A stretch of 64,000 nt of DNA, taken from JANMZO01 sp963763135. Its GTDB lineage: Bacteria > Actinomycetota > Acidimicrobiia > Acidimicrobiales > JANYDT01. A model generated the notes under the pieces. That model searched no databases. It was not told the DNA's origin and worked only from the letters and a program-made list of their open reading frames with translations. Positions 37,220 through 46,200 of this stretch are shown piece after piece. The stretch spans positions 704,124 to 768,123 of the forward strand of contig CAVXNJ010000010.1 of NCBI GenBank assembly GCA_963763135.1, read 5' to 3'. The position numbers and the translations under genes were made by a program. Position 1 is the first letter of the stretch. Each line of letters starts with the position of its first letter.

Positions 37220-37663
37220 TTAGTTAAGTGCGCTTAGCATCGTTGCGATGTTTGTTCGCGCCTTCTCCACCGACGCCATCTGCCGCAGGAGCACCGGTCG
37301 GAACTCGGGCGACAGATCAGACTTCAGTGCCTCTTCGTATTCTTCGATGGCGTGGTCCTCTCCGGTCTTTGCTGCTTCGAGGACGGCCTTCGGATCAGAC
37401 GAGCTGAGCGCATCCCTCACCGTTATCCAACCACGGTGCAGCGCTCCGGCAACCGACCCGTTCTCGTCGATCTGGTCACCGTAGGAGGAGGCGATCTTCT
37501 GAAGCTCCTCGTAGAGCTGACCGCGGTCGGAGGCCGCGGAGTTCAACTTGGAGGCGATCTCCGGATGGTCCTTCTGAACCCGGTCGGCAGCGCGCTCGTA
37601 TCCGAGTCGCCCGTTCTCGAGTGTCTTCATGATGTCGGCTGTGACTTTTGCATCGGTTGACAT
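37220..37663 (-). CDS. PA2169-family four-helix bundle protein (DUF2383, ferritin-like)
   Basis: A 147-residue helical protein. The pattern DIMKTLENGRLGYERAADRV, GALHRGWITVRDALSS, KTGEDHAIEEYEEAL and PVLLRQMASVEKARTNIATM fits DUF2383. Glu and His residues could form a ferritin-like metal site (E..YE, EDHAIEEYE). Function in other bacteria is unclear, sometimes stress-related. Divergent from the PhoD gene. Confidence 0.85.
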   Translation of the reverse strand: MSTDAKVTADIMKTLENGRLGYERAADRVQKDHPEIASKLNSAASDRGQLYEELQKIASSYGDQIDENGSVAGALHRGWITVRDALSSSDPKAVLEAAKTGEDHAIEEYEEALKSDLSPEFRPVLLRQMASVEKARTNIATMLSALN

Positions 37664-37868
37664 AGATCATTTCCTTCTGGGTGGGGGGTGCCAGGGAAGT
37701 GGCGGGTTCGCCGAACGGCACGTCGACTCCAGCTATACCCAGCACCCTTACCACCCATACTCCCGCCGTCGATTTCAGGTTCGATCGTCGATCGCACATC
37801 TCGCATTTCCCCGCGTCTGTAGTGTTGGTCTGCTCGCCGGGTTCTCCGAGGAGCAGATCGGAAACCGT

Positions 37869-39518
37869 ATGGCTCAACTCGTTCTCGGTCCGCTCCTGCG
37901 TTACGTGAGCGCCACCGCGGCGACCGTCTGGGTCGAGACGGATCAGCCATGTGACGTCGAGGTGCTCGGAGTCCGAACACGTACGTTCACCTATGAACTC
38001 CACAGCTATGCGCTGGTCGTGATCGAGCACCTCCAGCCCGGTTCAGTGCTTCCGTACGATGTTCGACTCGATGGCAACGTGGTCTGGCCGCCTCCCGATA
38101 CCGATCGACCCGCAACCATTCGAACGCTCGTCACCGACGACGTCGTCTCCGTGAAGTTCGGGAGTTGCCGCTCAGCGGCGCCCCATGTCGAGCCCGAGAT
38201 ACTCGAGCCCGACGATCATGCTGCCGGCAAAGGCGTCGATGCGCTCCGGGCCACCGGTCTGGTCATGCTTCAGCAGCCGCACGAGCTCTGGCCTGACGTG
38301 ATCATGTTCCTGGGCGACCAGGTCTACGCAGACGAATCGGAAGACCTTCCGGCTCGGCACTTCGCCCGGGTCCGCCGTCCGAACAGTGAACTCCCACCAC
38401 CGGGGATCGTGACCGACTTCGAGGAGTACACGGCGCTGTATCGCGACGCGTGGGGACCCGAGATTGAACGGTGGGTGCTTTCGGTGACACCCACGACGAT
38501 GATCTTCGACGATCACGAGGTGATCGATGATTGGAACATCTCTGAAGGGTGGCTGGATGACATACGCAAGAAGCGATGGTGGTCCGACCACATCATCGGT
38601 GGAATGGTGTCGTACTGGATCTACCAACACCTGGGGAACCTGTCACCGGAGCGCATCGCGCACGAAGGAATGCTTGACGAGATCGTACGGCTGGGAGACG
38701 CCACCGACTATCTCCGACGCTGGGCGTTGAAATCCGAGGAATTCACACCGGTCCGCGGCGGCTACCAGTTCAGTTACGACCGTCATCTGAGCGATGCTCA
38801 CGCGGTCGTGATCGATGTCCGCAACGGCCGGGTGCTCAAGTCCGGCGAACGCGAGATTGTCGATGAAGACGAATGGGAATGGATTCGAGATCGGGCGCTT
38901 GAACCGTCGACCCATCTCATTCTTGCCACGTCGCTCCCGGCGTTCGCGCCCGGGGGGCTCCATGGGTTGCAGCAGTGGAACGAAGCGCTGGCCGACGGTG
39001 ACCGTGGACGGTTCCTTCGACGGCCGAGTGAGGCCCTGCGTCGAGCGCTGGACCTGGAGCACTGGGCCGCGTTTGACCGGTCATTCCGTCGGCTTGAGTC
39101 GTTGCTGATTGAGGTCGCAACCCCGACTCCCGATCACACGCCGCCGCGAACGGTCACGATCATTTCCGGTGACATCCACTTCGCGTTCGTTGTCGATGTC
39201 AACATGCCGCCCGAATGTACCTCGATCGTCCGGCAGGCCATCTGCTCGCCGTTGCGGAACACGCTCGGCCGTCGGGAGCGACTCGTGATGAAGCTCGGAG
39301 TGAGCCGGATCGGTCGCCGCCTCGGGCAACGCCTTCTGCTGGCCGCTCGACGCAGCACCTCGCAGTTGTCGTGGGAGCTCAGCAGCGAGCCGATATTTCA
39401 AAACAACATCGGGACGTTGGAGTTCGACGGTGATAACGGGACTCTTCGTATCGAAACTGCTCGCATGGTGGAAGGAGAGCAGGTCCTGCGCGAAGAGGTT
39501 GTCGTCTCGCTTCCGTGA
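37869..39518 (+). CDS. PhoD-like metallophosphatase
   Basis: A 549-residue protein without a clear signal peptide. It begins with a small beta domain (LGPLLRYVSATAATVWVETD). The metallophosphatase core has FGSCRSAAP, VIMFLGDQVYADES, MIFDDHEVIDDWN, ILATSLPAF and TIISGDIHFAFVVDV, which supply the metal ligands of PhoD/alkaline phosphatase D. The ATG at 37869 is chosen; the frame opens earlier but would overlap the divergent gene. Possibly an intracellular phosphodiesterase. Ends one base before the convergent histidine kinase stop. Confidence 0.85.
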   Translation: MAQLVLGPLLRYVSATAATVWVETDQPCDVEVLGVRTRTFTYELHSYALVVIEHLQPGSVLPYDVRLDGNVVWPPPDTDRPATIRTLVTDDVVSVKFGSCRSAAPHVEPEILEPDDHAAGKGVDALRATGLVMLQQPHELWPDVIMFLGDQVYADESEDLPARHFARVRRPNSELPPPGIVTDFEEYTALYRDAWGPEIERWVLSVTPTTMIFDDHEVIDDWNISEGWLDDIRKKRWWSDHIIGGMVSYWIYQHLGNLSPERIAHEGMLDEIVRLGDATDYLRRWALKSEEFTPVRGGYQFSYDRHLSDAHAVVIDVRNGRVLKSGEREIVDEDEWEWIRDRALEPSTHLILATSLPAFAPGGLHGLQQWNEALADGDRGRFLRRPSEALRRALDLEHWAAFDRSFRRLESLLIEVATPTPDHTPPRTVTIISGDIHFAFVVDVNMPPECTSIVRQAICSPLRNTLGRRERLVMKLGVSRIGRRLGQRLLLAARRSTSQLSWELSSEPIFQNNIGTLEFDGDNGTLRIETARMVEGEQVLREEVVVSLP

Positions 39519-39519
39519 A

Positions 39520-40875
39520 TCACGCTGGTATCGCGGGGCCGCCGAACGTCAAAGTCATGCGGGCCCCACCCAAAGGCGCGTCGGTCACGACTATCTGACC
39601 GTGGTGGTCGTCGACGATCTCCTTCACGATCGCCAGGCCGAGTCCGGAGCCCCCCGTCGTGCGAGAGCGTGACGAATCAAGACGGGTGAAGCGCTCAAAG
39701 ACACGCTCACGGTCGGCAGGCGCAATTCCGGGGCCGTCATCGTCAACGCGCAACGTAACGGCCTTGGTATCGGGGTCTACGGCGGTGGAGACAGCGATAC
39801 GGCCGCGGCCGTAGAAGGCGGCATTATCGATCAGATTCCGGATCACTCTACGAAGCGAGTCTGGATCGCCCTTCATTCGGGCGGGGCTCGCTGAGGCTTC
39901 GATCCGCGTGTCCGGGAAGCGCATCCGGAACGCATTCAACTCTTCGTTCAAGACATCATCGAGGTCGACGTCGACGTGGCGCGAGTTACTCGGACGCTTG
40001 GCCAGAATCAGTAGGTCATCGACCAAACGTGTGGCGCGGTCGACCTCAATCAGTGCGTCGGCCAACAAGGGTTGCGATCCCTTCGCCACCTCCATCTCGA
40101 GAGCCAGACGCACACCGGTGAGCGGACTGCGAAGTTCGTGTGCCGCGTCGGCCACAAAGCGCTCGTTCGACCGGACCGCGCGTTCCAAACGGTCGAGCGT
40201 GTCGTTCAGGGTGCTCCCGACATGCTGCACCTCATCGCGGGTCTGAGGCACCACGACGCGTCGATCGAGTCGCGACGCGGTTATCGACGCGAGTTCCTTT
40301 CGCATGGCCTCAACGGGGCGCAGCGAGCGGCCTACCAACCATCGGGCGCAACCGTATGCACACATACCGCTTGCAAGCGCCACGGCGGTCAGGAAGTACC
40401 AGCGGTCCAGCAGGTACCGCTGAAGCGATGGCGACGAGACCCCGGTAACCACCGAGCTGCAGACCTTCTCGTCTGGGCAGGCCAGTCCGGCGAAGGACCA
40501 CTCGGTCGAACCGACCTTGGCGCTGTCGAACGACACGAACTCCGTGTCGATTGCATCGAGTACCGCACTGTCGAACGCCGCATCGATGACGTCGTCGCTC
40601 ACGCCGGTGTCCGCGTGTTTGTAGTTCCCTTCCTCGTCGAGCACCATGGCAATTTCGCGATCAGACACCGGCAGGCGTTCCACGTTGGCCGGGTCGAAGT
40701 CAATCACGTCGAACACCAGGCTCGCCGCGGCATCCGAGGTGTCAGAACGATCCTTCTGCCAGAGCGCGACGGCGGCTGCGGTACTGGCAGCCAGGCCGAG
40801 AACGATCGCGAAGAGCGCCACCGTCGTGGCGATCTTGGTACGAAGCGATCTCATCAATCGGCGCCGACTACTCAC
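39520..40875 (-). CDS. Membrane sensor histidine kinase
   Basis: A 451-residue kinase. One membrane helix lies near residue 20, a sensor domain of about 140 residues with two Cys (GLACPDEKVCSSV) follows, then a second helix, and a HAMP domain. The HisKA box AAHELRSPLTG has the phospho-His at about 246, and the ATPase has NLIDNAAFYGRG, DDGPGIAPADRERVFERFTR and GGSGLGLAIVKEI. The start overlaps the regulator stop by four bases. The signal is unknown; the Cys pair outside could form a disulfide. Confidence 0.92.
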   Translation of the reverse strand: MSSRRRLMRSLRTKIATTVALFAIVLGLAASTAAAVALWQKDRSDTSDAAASLVFDVIDFDPANVERLPVSDREIAMVLDEEGNYKHADTGVSDDVIDAAFDSAVLDAIDTEFVSFDSAKVGSTEWSFAGLACPDEKVCSSVVTGVSSPSLQRYLLDRWYFLTAVALASGMCAYGCARWLVGRSLRPVEAMRKELASITASRLDRRVVVPQTRDEVQHVGSTLNDTLDRLERAVRSNERFVADAAHELRSPLTGVRLALEMEVAKGSQPLLADALIEVDRATRLVDDLLILAKRPSNSRHVDVDLDDVLNEELNAFRMRFPDTRIEASASPARMKGDPDSLRRVIRNLIDNAAFYGRGRIAVSTAVDPDTKAVTLRVDDDGPGIAPADRERVFERFTRLDSSRSRTTGGSGLGLAIVKEIVDDHHGQIVVTDAPLGGARMTLTFGGPAIPA

Positions 40876-41546
40876 CCGCCATCAGCTCCGAGCCGGTACC
40901 CGACACCCCGCACCGTCTCGATGGCGGAACGGTTGAACGGTTCGTCGATCTTTCGACGGAGATAACCCACGTAGACCTGCAACACGTGGGCCTCCAGGAC
41001 TTCATCGGCCCACACGTGGCGCACGAGTTCCTCTTTCGAAACCGTTTCCCCGCGACGATGCATGAGATAGTGCAGCAACGCGAACTCCCGTGGGGTCAAC
41101 TCGATCGGGGTGTCACCGCGCCGGCACGATCGGCTGGCCGGATCGAGTTCGAGATCCCCCGCCCGCAGCACCGTGGGGCGACGGGTTGGCCCCCGCCGCA
41201 GGAGCGCCCGAAGTCGAGCGAGCAGGACGACGATGGAGAACGGTTTCGTCAGATAGTCGTCGGCACCGGTGTCGAGACCCTCAGCGTGATCGAACTCGCC
41301 GTCTTTGGCAGTGAGCATCATGATCGGCGTCTCGCTCCCCTTGGCCCGCAACTCGCGGCAGACAGCGAAACCGTTCATCCCGGGGAGCATCACGTCGAGG
41401 ATGATCGCATCGAAGCTCGTTTCGGTCGCTCGCCACAGGCCGTCATCGCCGCGGTCGGCAACCTCCACGATGTAGCCCTCACCTTCCAGGGCCAGGCGAA
41501 GAGCCTTGGCAATCAACACCTCATCCTCAACCACGAGCACTCTCAT
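40872..41546 (-). CDS. OmpR-family response regulator
   Basis: A 224-residue regulator: receiver domain (MRVLVVEDEVLIAKALRLAL, phospho-Asp in ILDVMLPGMNG at about residue 51, TAKDGEFDHAEGL, DYLTKPFSI) and a winged helix (PIELTPREFALLHYLMHRRG, VSKEELVRHVWADEV, HVLQVYVGYLRRKID). The ATG at 41546 is the family start. It precedes and overlaps its kinase, so they form a two-component pair. Divergent from the secreted HEFGH protein, a possible target. Confidence 0.93.
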   Translation of the reverse strand: MRVLVVEDEVLIAKALRLALEGEGYIVEVADRGDDGLWRATETSFDAIILDVMLPGMNGFAVCRELRAKGSETPIMMLTAKDGEFDHAEGLDTGADDYLTKPFSIVVLLARLRALLRRGPTRRPTVLRAGDLELDPASRSCRRGDTPIELTPREFALLHYLMHRRGETVSKEELVRHVWADEVLEAHVLQVYVGYLRRKIDEPFNRSAIETVRGVGYRLGADGG

Positions 41547-41652
41547 CGCCAACCATCCTCGCAGTTGACGACGACGTAGGGACGGCACGGCTCTTCGCGA
41601 ATTCTTGGAATCGCTTGGGAGTTTCTGAGGAAGCACTTGGCATCGTTCACCC

Positions 41653-42741
41653 ATGCTCATTTCCCCTTCGATCTTCGCTTCCGTGAAAGTCAGGCTTGCG
41701 GTCCTCAGCGTGTCGGTGTTCAGTGCTGGTGCGCTGTTCAGCTCTCCGCTCGGTGGCAACACCGGAAGCGTCATTCCGCAACGACCCGTGGCGCTACATC
41801 ACGCCAAACACACCAGCGGAGCCGGCTCGAACGCCGGTCGCAACGACCCGGCGAGCGACAGGTACGACAGCAGCGATGAGTATTCCGACTGCGACTACTA
41901 CGACGACGGATACAACGAAGACGGATACAACGAAGACGGTTACTACGACGACAGATACGGGACCTATGACGACAGGTACGGCACGTACGACGACGGGTAC
42001 GGGGCGTGCGAGGTCCCCGATGACACCTCGGCGAGTGGACCGAGCGACGCTCCCTACGACGGCCTACCTGATTCCACCGCCGGTGGATCAACCCTGCTGC
42101 ACACGTTCAACGTCGTTAGCGGCGCTATCGACGCACGCGGCGCTTCGGCAACCGAGACGCGAGCCGCAAAGGCCATATGGTCACGTTTTACGAAGCTCAT
42201 TCCGGCCGACCGGCGGTCGATGGTGACGGCCTTCGAGCTTCGGAGTCGCAAGTACAACGGGGCGTACGTGTACCTCGACGATCCGAGCAGCAACGCCTGG
42301 GTGTTGGGGGTGCAGGTTGGTTTGAACGACGGTTACGAGCTCGATTCCATGTTGGTCCACGAGTTCGGTCACCTTCTCACCCTCAACTCCGGGCAGATTC
42401 AGCTGGGAAGTTCGCCGCGAAAGTGCGTGACGTACTACTTCGGTGAAGGGTGTGCGAAGCCCGAGAGCATCGGCGCTCGGTTCCTCGCCCAGTTCTGGTC
42501 GAATGACATGCGCCGGATCGCGGACTCCGACGACAACTATCTCGCCGACGACTACCCGGGTTCGTTCGTCACCGACTATGCCGCGACGAACCCGGCGGAG
42601 GATCTGGCCGAGACGTTTGCCACCTTCGTCATGAACGGCAAACCGACCAGGAACCGGATTGCCGATGCGAAGGTGAACTTCTTCTGGGGCCTCCCCGATC
42701 TGGTTCAGCTCCGGGCACAGATCCGGTCCAACCAGGCCTGA
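41653..42741 (+). CDS. Secreted putative zinc metalloprotease with acidic DY/GY repeats
   Basis: A 362-residue protein. An N-terminal hydrophobic segment (KVRLAVLSVSVFSAGALFSS) predicts export. Residues about 70-120 are a Tyr/Asp/Gly tandem repeat (GYNEDGYNEDGYYDDRYG). The C-terminal half has VHEFGHLLTLN, a zincin-type HEXXH, followed by an ADDYPGSFVTDYAATNPAED segment and EDLAETFATFV, whose Glu could be a third ligand. Two Cys (CVTYYFGEGC) may pair. No family name is certain. Its 3' end has been duplicated in the DNA. Confidence 0.7.
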   Translation: MLISPSIFASVKVRLAVLSVSVFSAGALFSSPLGGNTGSVIPQRPVALHHAKHTSGAGSNAGRNDPASDRYDSSDEYSDCDYYDDGYNEDGYNEDGYYDDRYGTYDDRYGTYDDGYGACEVPDDTSASGPSDAPYDGLPDSTAGGSTLLHTFNVVSGAIDARGASATETRAAKAIWSRFTKLIPADRRSMVTAFELRSRKYNGAYVYLDDPSSNAWVLGVQVGLNDGYELDSMLVHEFGHLLTLNSGQIQLGSSPRKCVTYYFGEGCAKPESIGARFLAQFWSNDMRRIADSDDNYLADDYPGSFVTDYAATNPAEDLAETFATFVMNGKPTRNRIADAKVNFFWGLPDLVQLRAQIRSNQA

Positions 42742-42865
42742 GCTGAACCACAATCGAGCACAGTTCAGCTCCGAGCACAGATCCGGTCCAACCAGGCCTG
42801 AGCTGAACCACAATCGAGCACAGTTCAGCTCCGGGCACAGATCCGGTCCACCAGGCCTGAGCTGT
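42703..42865. repeat. 60-bp tandem repeat formed from a gene 3' end
   Basis: Nearly three copies with an exact 60-bp period. The first begins GTTCAGCTCCGGGCACAG inside the last codons of the HEFGH protein gene, contains its TGA, and is followed by noncoding copies at 42763 and 42823. Copies differ by one or two bases; the last has one base missing in CCAACC. Confidence 0.9.
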
Positions 42866-42916
42866 CAGCCAAGGCGGGGGCGGGGCGGGGCGGGTCTCTA
42901 CCCGTAGGATTGACCC

Positions 42917-43696
42917 ATGACTTCAACGACGAACGCCGACAGCCCAGACGGGTTGTCGGCGTCGACCGTTCGGGGACTGCCCGCGGCACCGTTTGCCCGA
43001 AGCGGTCGACCACCGTCCGGTCGAGCCGGACGCTCGTTCCAGACCCGGCAACGCAAGCTCGGCACCCAACAGCTGAAGGCCGCGGAGACGCTGCTGCCGG
43101 CCATAACGTTGACGCCGACACCTCAGGTGCTGGATCAGATGGCCGTATTCGGACGCATCGCTCCCCTGATCATCGACATCGGGTTCGGCCTGGGCGACTC
43201 CACGGCGGCGTTTGCTCGTCTCCACCCCGAACACAACATCATCGGGATCGAAGTCCATCGCCCGGGGGTCGTCAACTTGAGCATGCTGCTGAACGCTCAG
43301 GGATCGGTCAACGTGAGGGTGATCGAAGCCGATGCCCTCGACGTACTCACCTGGATGATCGCTCCGGGGACCGTGGATGGTCTGGCCACATATTTTCCCG
43401 ATCCGTGGCCGAAACCGAGCCAACAGTGGCGCCGTCTGATCAACGAGTCGTTTGCCGATCTGGTCGCCGCTCGGCTCGCGCCGGGCGGCCGTTGGCTGGT
43501 CGCCACCGATGCGGCCGACTACGCGAGGCAGGCCCTGCGGGTCGCGATGGCCTGCGACCACCTGCTCGTGCAAGGCGACGCCTTTGGTGCCCGCGACGTC
43601 AATCGGCCGCTCACCAAGTACGAACGTCGCGGCATCCGGGAGGGTCGGTCGATTTTCGACTTCACCGCGGTGCGAACTACGACCCCGGTGCGTTAG
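42917..43696 (+). CDS. trmB: tRNA (guanine-N7-)-methyltransferase
   Basis: A 259-residue TrmB. The SAM-binding motif is IIDIGFGLGDSTAAFA at about residue 87, followed by NIIGIEVHRPGV, the Asp-containing RVIEADALDVL and the family signature TYFPDPWPKPSQQWRR. The C-terminal part has LTKYERRGIREGRSIFDF. It makes m7G46 in tRNA variable loops. The first 45 residues are Arg/Ser/Pro-rich and probably disordered. Convergent with the HtrA gene. Confidence 0.93.
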   Translation: MTSTTNADSPDGLSASTVRGLPAAPFARSGRPPSGRAGRSFQTRQRKLGTQQLKAAETLLPAITLTPTPQVLDQMAVFGRIAPLIIDIGFGLGDSTAAFARLHPEHNIIGIEVHRPGVVNLSMLLNAQGSVNVRVIEADALDVLTWMIAPGTVDGLATYFPDPWPKPSQQWRRLINESFADLVAARLAPGGRWLVATDAADYARQALRVAMACDHLLVQGDAFGARDVNRPLTKYERRGIREGRSIFDFTAVRTTTPVR

Positions 43697-43701
43697 GGGA
43701 C

Positions 43702-45831
43702 CTACTGCACCTGGAAGGTTGACACCGCCCGGTCGAGCGCGAACAGGTCCTCTTTGTCCTTGGCCACGAACAGGATCAGCAGCAGGTAACTGGAGTCGGG
43801 AGGCGCAGCCACGACGACAAACGTCGCGGTCTTGGCCGGTCCGCAATCGGTGTACGTCTGGAATCGGCCAAGAACACCGTTTCGGTCGAAGTCGTTGCGC
43901 TCACCGATCGTGCACGACGACGAGACGGTCTTCGAAAGCGTGTCGAGAAGCTGTTCATAGCTCTCCGCAGGGATCTGCGTACCGGCGGGAACCCCGAACT
44001 GGCCCAGATCAACCGAAGTCACGAACACGCCGGGCGCCGATGGAATGTCAGCGTCTTTGAAGTCGGCCAGGCTGGTTGTCGCGATGACCGCGGGGCTCGT
44101 CCCCCCGTCGAAGCTGAACTGGGCCCCGTCGACCTCGTTATAGGCGGTGGGCACCTCAACGCTCACGGTTCCCGAATCGTCCTGGACCCGGATATAGGTG
44201 TACGGATCCCCGTCGGCCACCTGCTCGGGGGCCTGGGCGGCGACGGCGCCCGCGGTCTGCGGCTCGGCGAACGAGAAGCTCTCCGCGAGCGGGCTGCCGC
44301 GGAACTCACCGCTCAACGTTTTTTGGGTGTCGGGCCGATAGACCTCGACACCGATGGGCTCGGTCGCGGTCGAGCTCCGAAGCACCTTGCAGTAGTCGCG
44401 CATGGTCCCGTCGAGTCCGACCGGGAAGCCCTTCATCGTGGTGATGATGTCGCCGGGTTGCATGCCGACCTGTGCGGCGGGGCTGCCGTCTTGCACCGCG
44501 ACCACCCACACGCCCGACGCCTTCTTCTCCTCATCACGAAATGCCTTGCCGTTCACGCCGAGCGTCTCGAAGTCGCCGTCTTTGAGATTCTCGATCACCG
44601 GACGGGCCAGGTCGTTCGCTATGGCGAAGAACTGGGCGGTACCCGACCCGAATGAGTCGCCACCGGCGAAGTTGACGCCGAGCACCTTGCCATCGGAGGT
44701 GACGAGTGCTCCACCGCTGTTACCGGGCTGAATGTTGGCGTCGTGCTCGATGATGTGATCGATCGACGCCCAGGCCATGTTGCCGTCGGCCTTGGCCTTC
44801 GACACGATGCCCTTCGTGATCGTCGGCTCGCTCTCTCCGAGCGGGAATCCAGCTGCGTACACGTCGATACCGGGCGTGGTCGCCCGGTCGCTCCATTGCA
44901 ACGACTGGTAGCCGTCGCCGTCGATGTCGATGAGTGCCAGGTCATTGCATTCCGATCGACCCAGAACCCGAGCCGGATGGGAGGTCTGGTCACCGCCGAT
45001 GAACACTTCGATCGTGGCGGCACCGGCGACAACGTGGTTGTTCGTTACCGCCAGGCCGTCGGACGAAATGATGAAACCCGACCCGGCTCCGGGTGAGGAA
45101 CTCGACTGCTGGCCATAATCCCGGTACGTGCCCTGCGTTCGGATCTGCACCATGGCCGGCTGGATCTTGGCGATGGAGAACTCGCCGGTGGGCGATGACG
45201 AGCCCGCATCGGTGGAGTCCGACGTCTGGCCGGCGACCGTCGTGTCGGTGCCGCCGAACGTGGAGTCTGAGCCGGCGACCGACGTATCAGGCGCAGGGGA
45301 TGCCGTTACGGTCTTGGTCGATCCTTTGTCTTTGCCGGCCACGAAGCCCACGCCAACCGCGGCGCCCAGCAGCGCGACGATGCCGACCCCGATCCCGGCC
45401 AGCTTCGCCTTCGACATCCCCGGTTTTTGGGGAGGTGGTGGCGGCGCGTACGGCTGTTGGTACTGCGGCGGAGGTGGATACGCTGGGCCACCCTGCTGAT
45501 ATGGGGGCTGCTGATACGGAGGTTGCGGGTAGGGCGGCTGCGGGTACGGAGGTTGCTGGTATGGGGGTTGTGACTGCTGCGGGTACGGGGGCTGCTGATA
45601 CGGGGGTTGCGCGTACTGCGGCTGCTGATAGGGGACCTGTTGATACGGCGGCTCGGGATACGGCGGTTGCAGTTGGGGCTGCTCCGGATGGGGTGTCTCA
45701 GGGTGCTGAAGGTGAGGGTCCGACGGTGGTTGGTAGGCGGGTGGCTCCTGATGCGATGACCGGCCGGGCTCGTTCCACTCGACAGTCGGGTCGTCTACCC
45801 CGCCGGAATCGGGATCTTCGGGGTTCGACAT
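43702..45831 (-). CDS. HtrA/DegP-like membrane serine protease with PDZ domain
   Basis: About 709 residues. The first 150 are a Pro/Gln/Tyr-rich cytoplasmic tail (YQQPPYQQ-type repeats), followed by one membrane helix (AGIGVGIVALLGAAVGVGFV). The trypsin fold has His in VTNNHVVAGA (about 262), Asp in NDLALIDIDG (about 297) and Ser in QPGNSGGALV (about 371). The PDZ domain has AAQVGMQPGDIITTMKGFPV. A C-terminal domain of about 200 residues is unassigned. The ATG at 45831 has GGAGA 8 nt upstream; longer starts run into the divergent promoter. Acts on envelope proteins, probably for quality control. Confidence 0.9.
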   Translation of the reverse strand: MSNPEDPDSGGVDDPTVEWNEPGRSSHQEPPAYQPPSDPHLQHPETPHPEQPQLQPPYPEPPYQQVPYQQPQYAQPPYQQPPYPQQSQPPYQQPPYPQPPYPQPPYQQPPYQQGGPAYPPPPQYQQPYAPPPPPQKPGMSKAKLAGIGVGIVALLGAAVGVGFVAGKDKGSTKTVTASPAPDTSVAGSDSTFGGTDTTVAGQTSDSTDAGSSSPTGEFSIAKIQPAMVQIRTQGTYRDYGQQSSSSPGAGSGFIISSDGLAVTNNHVVAGAATIEVFIGGDQTSHPARVLGRSECNDLALIDIDGDGYQSLQWSDRATTPGIDVYAAGFPLGESEPTITKGIVSKAKADGNMAWASIDHIIEHDANIQPGNSGGALVTSDGKVLGVNFAGGDSFGSGTAQFFAIANDLARPVIENLKDGDFETLGVNGKAFRDEEKKASGVWVVAVQDGSPAAQVGMQPGDIITTMKGFPVGLDGTMRDYCKVLRSSTATEPIGVEVYRPDTQKTLSGEFRGSPLAESFSFAEPQTAGAVAAQAPEQVADGDPYTYIRVQDDSGTVSVEVPTAYNEVDGAQFSFDGGTSPAVIATTSLADFKDADIPSAPGVFVTSVDLGQFGVPAGTQIPAESYEQLLDTLSKTVSSSCTIGERNDFDRNGVLGRFQTYTDCGPAKTATFVVVAAPPDSSYLLLILFVAKDKEDLFALDRAVSTFQVQ

Positions 45832-45913
45832 CGGCATTCTCCAAACTTGAGACATTCGAACGACATGCACCAACCTTCCTGACACTATCCAACCGGGCCG
45901 GTAGCCTGGCGAC

Positions 45914-46126
45914 ATGGGAAGTGTTCTGACCGATGATGTTCCCGAGGTCCTCGACTTCACGTGCCCCCGCTGCCACCTGCCCGCGAGCCAGCGTCATTAC
46001 GGGCCGTGCGACAGCTGCGTCGAAGCCCTGAAGGCCACGCAGACCCTGAACAAGCAGGATGCGGTAGTGGAGGATTACGTTCCAAAAATGAACGTCACGC
46101 CCAACGCCGTCGCCACGAAGGACTGA
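45914..46126 (+). CDS. Small zinc-ribbon-like protein
   Basis: A 70-residue protein with two Cys pairs (FTCPRCHLP and YGPCDSCVEA) that can form one zinc site, then a Lys/Thr-rich tail. This type of small CxxC protein is common in actinobacteria and has no assigned role. It diverges from the HtrA gene with 82 bp between. Confidence 0.65.
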   Translation: MGSVLTDDVPEVLDFTCPRCHLPASQRHYGPCDSCVEALKATQTLNKQDAVVEDYVPKMNVTPNAVATKD

Positions 46127-46200
46127 CCACCCCGACACGAACACACCGGACTCGGCACATCGTGTTCACCCCAGGCTGATCTGGGGGATCTCGCCGATGG

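Noticed and set aside
42703..42865. CRISPR or attachment-site repeats
   Set aside because: Exact 60-bp head-to-tail copies with no unique spacers and no integrase nearby; they derive from the gene end.
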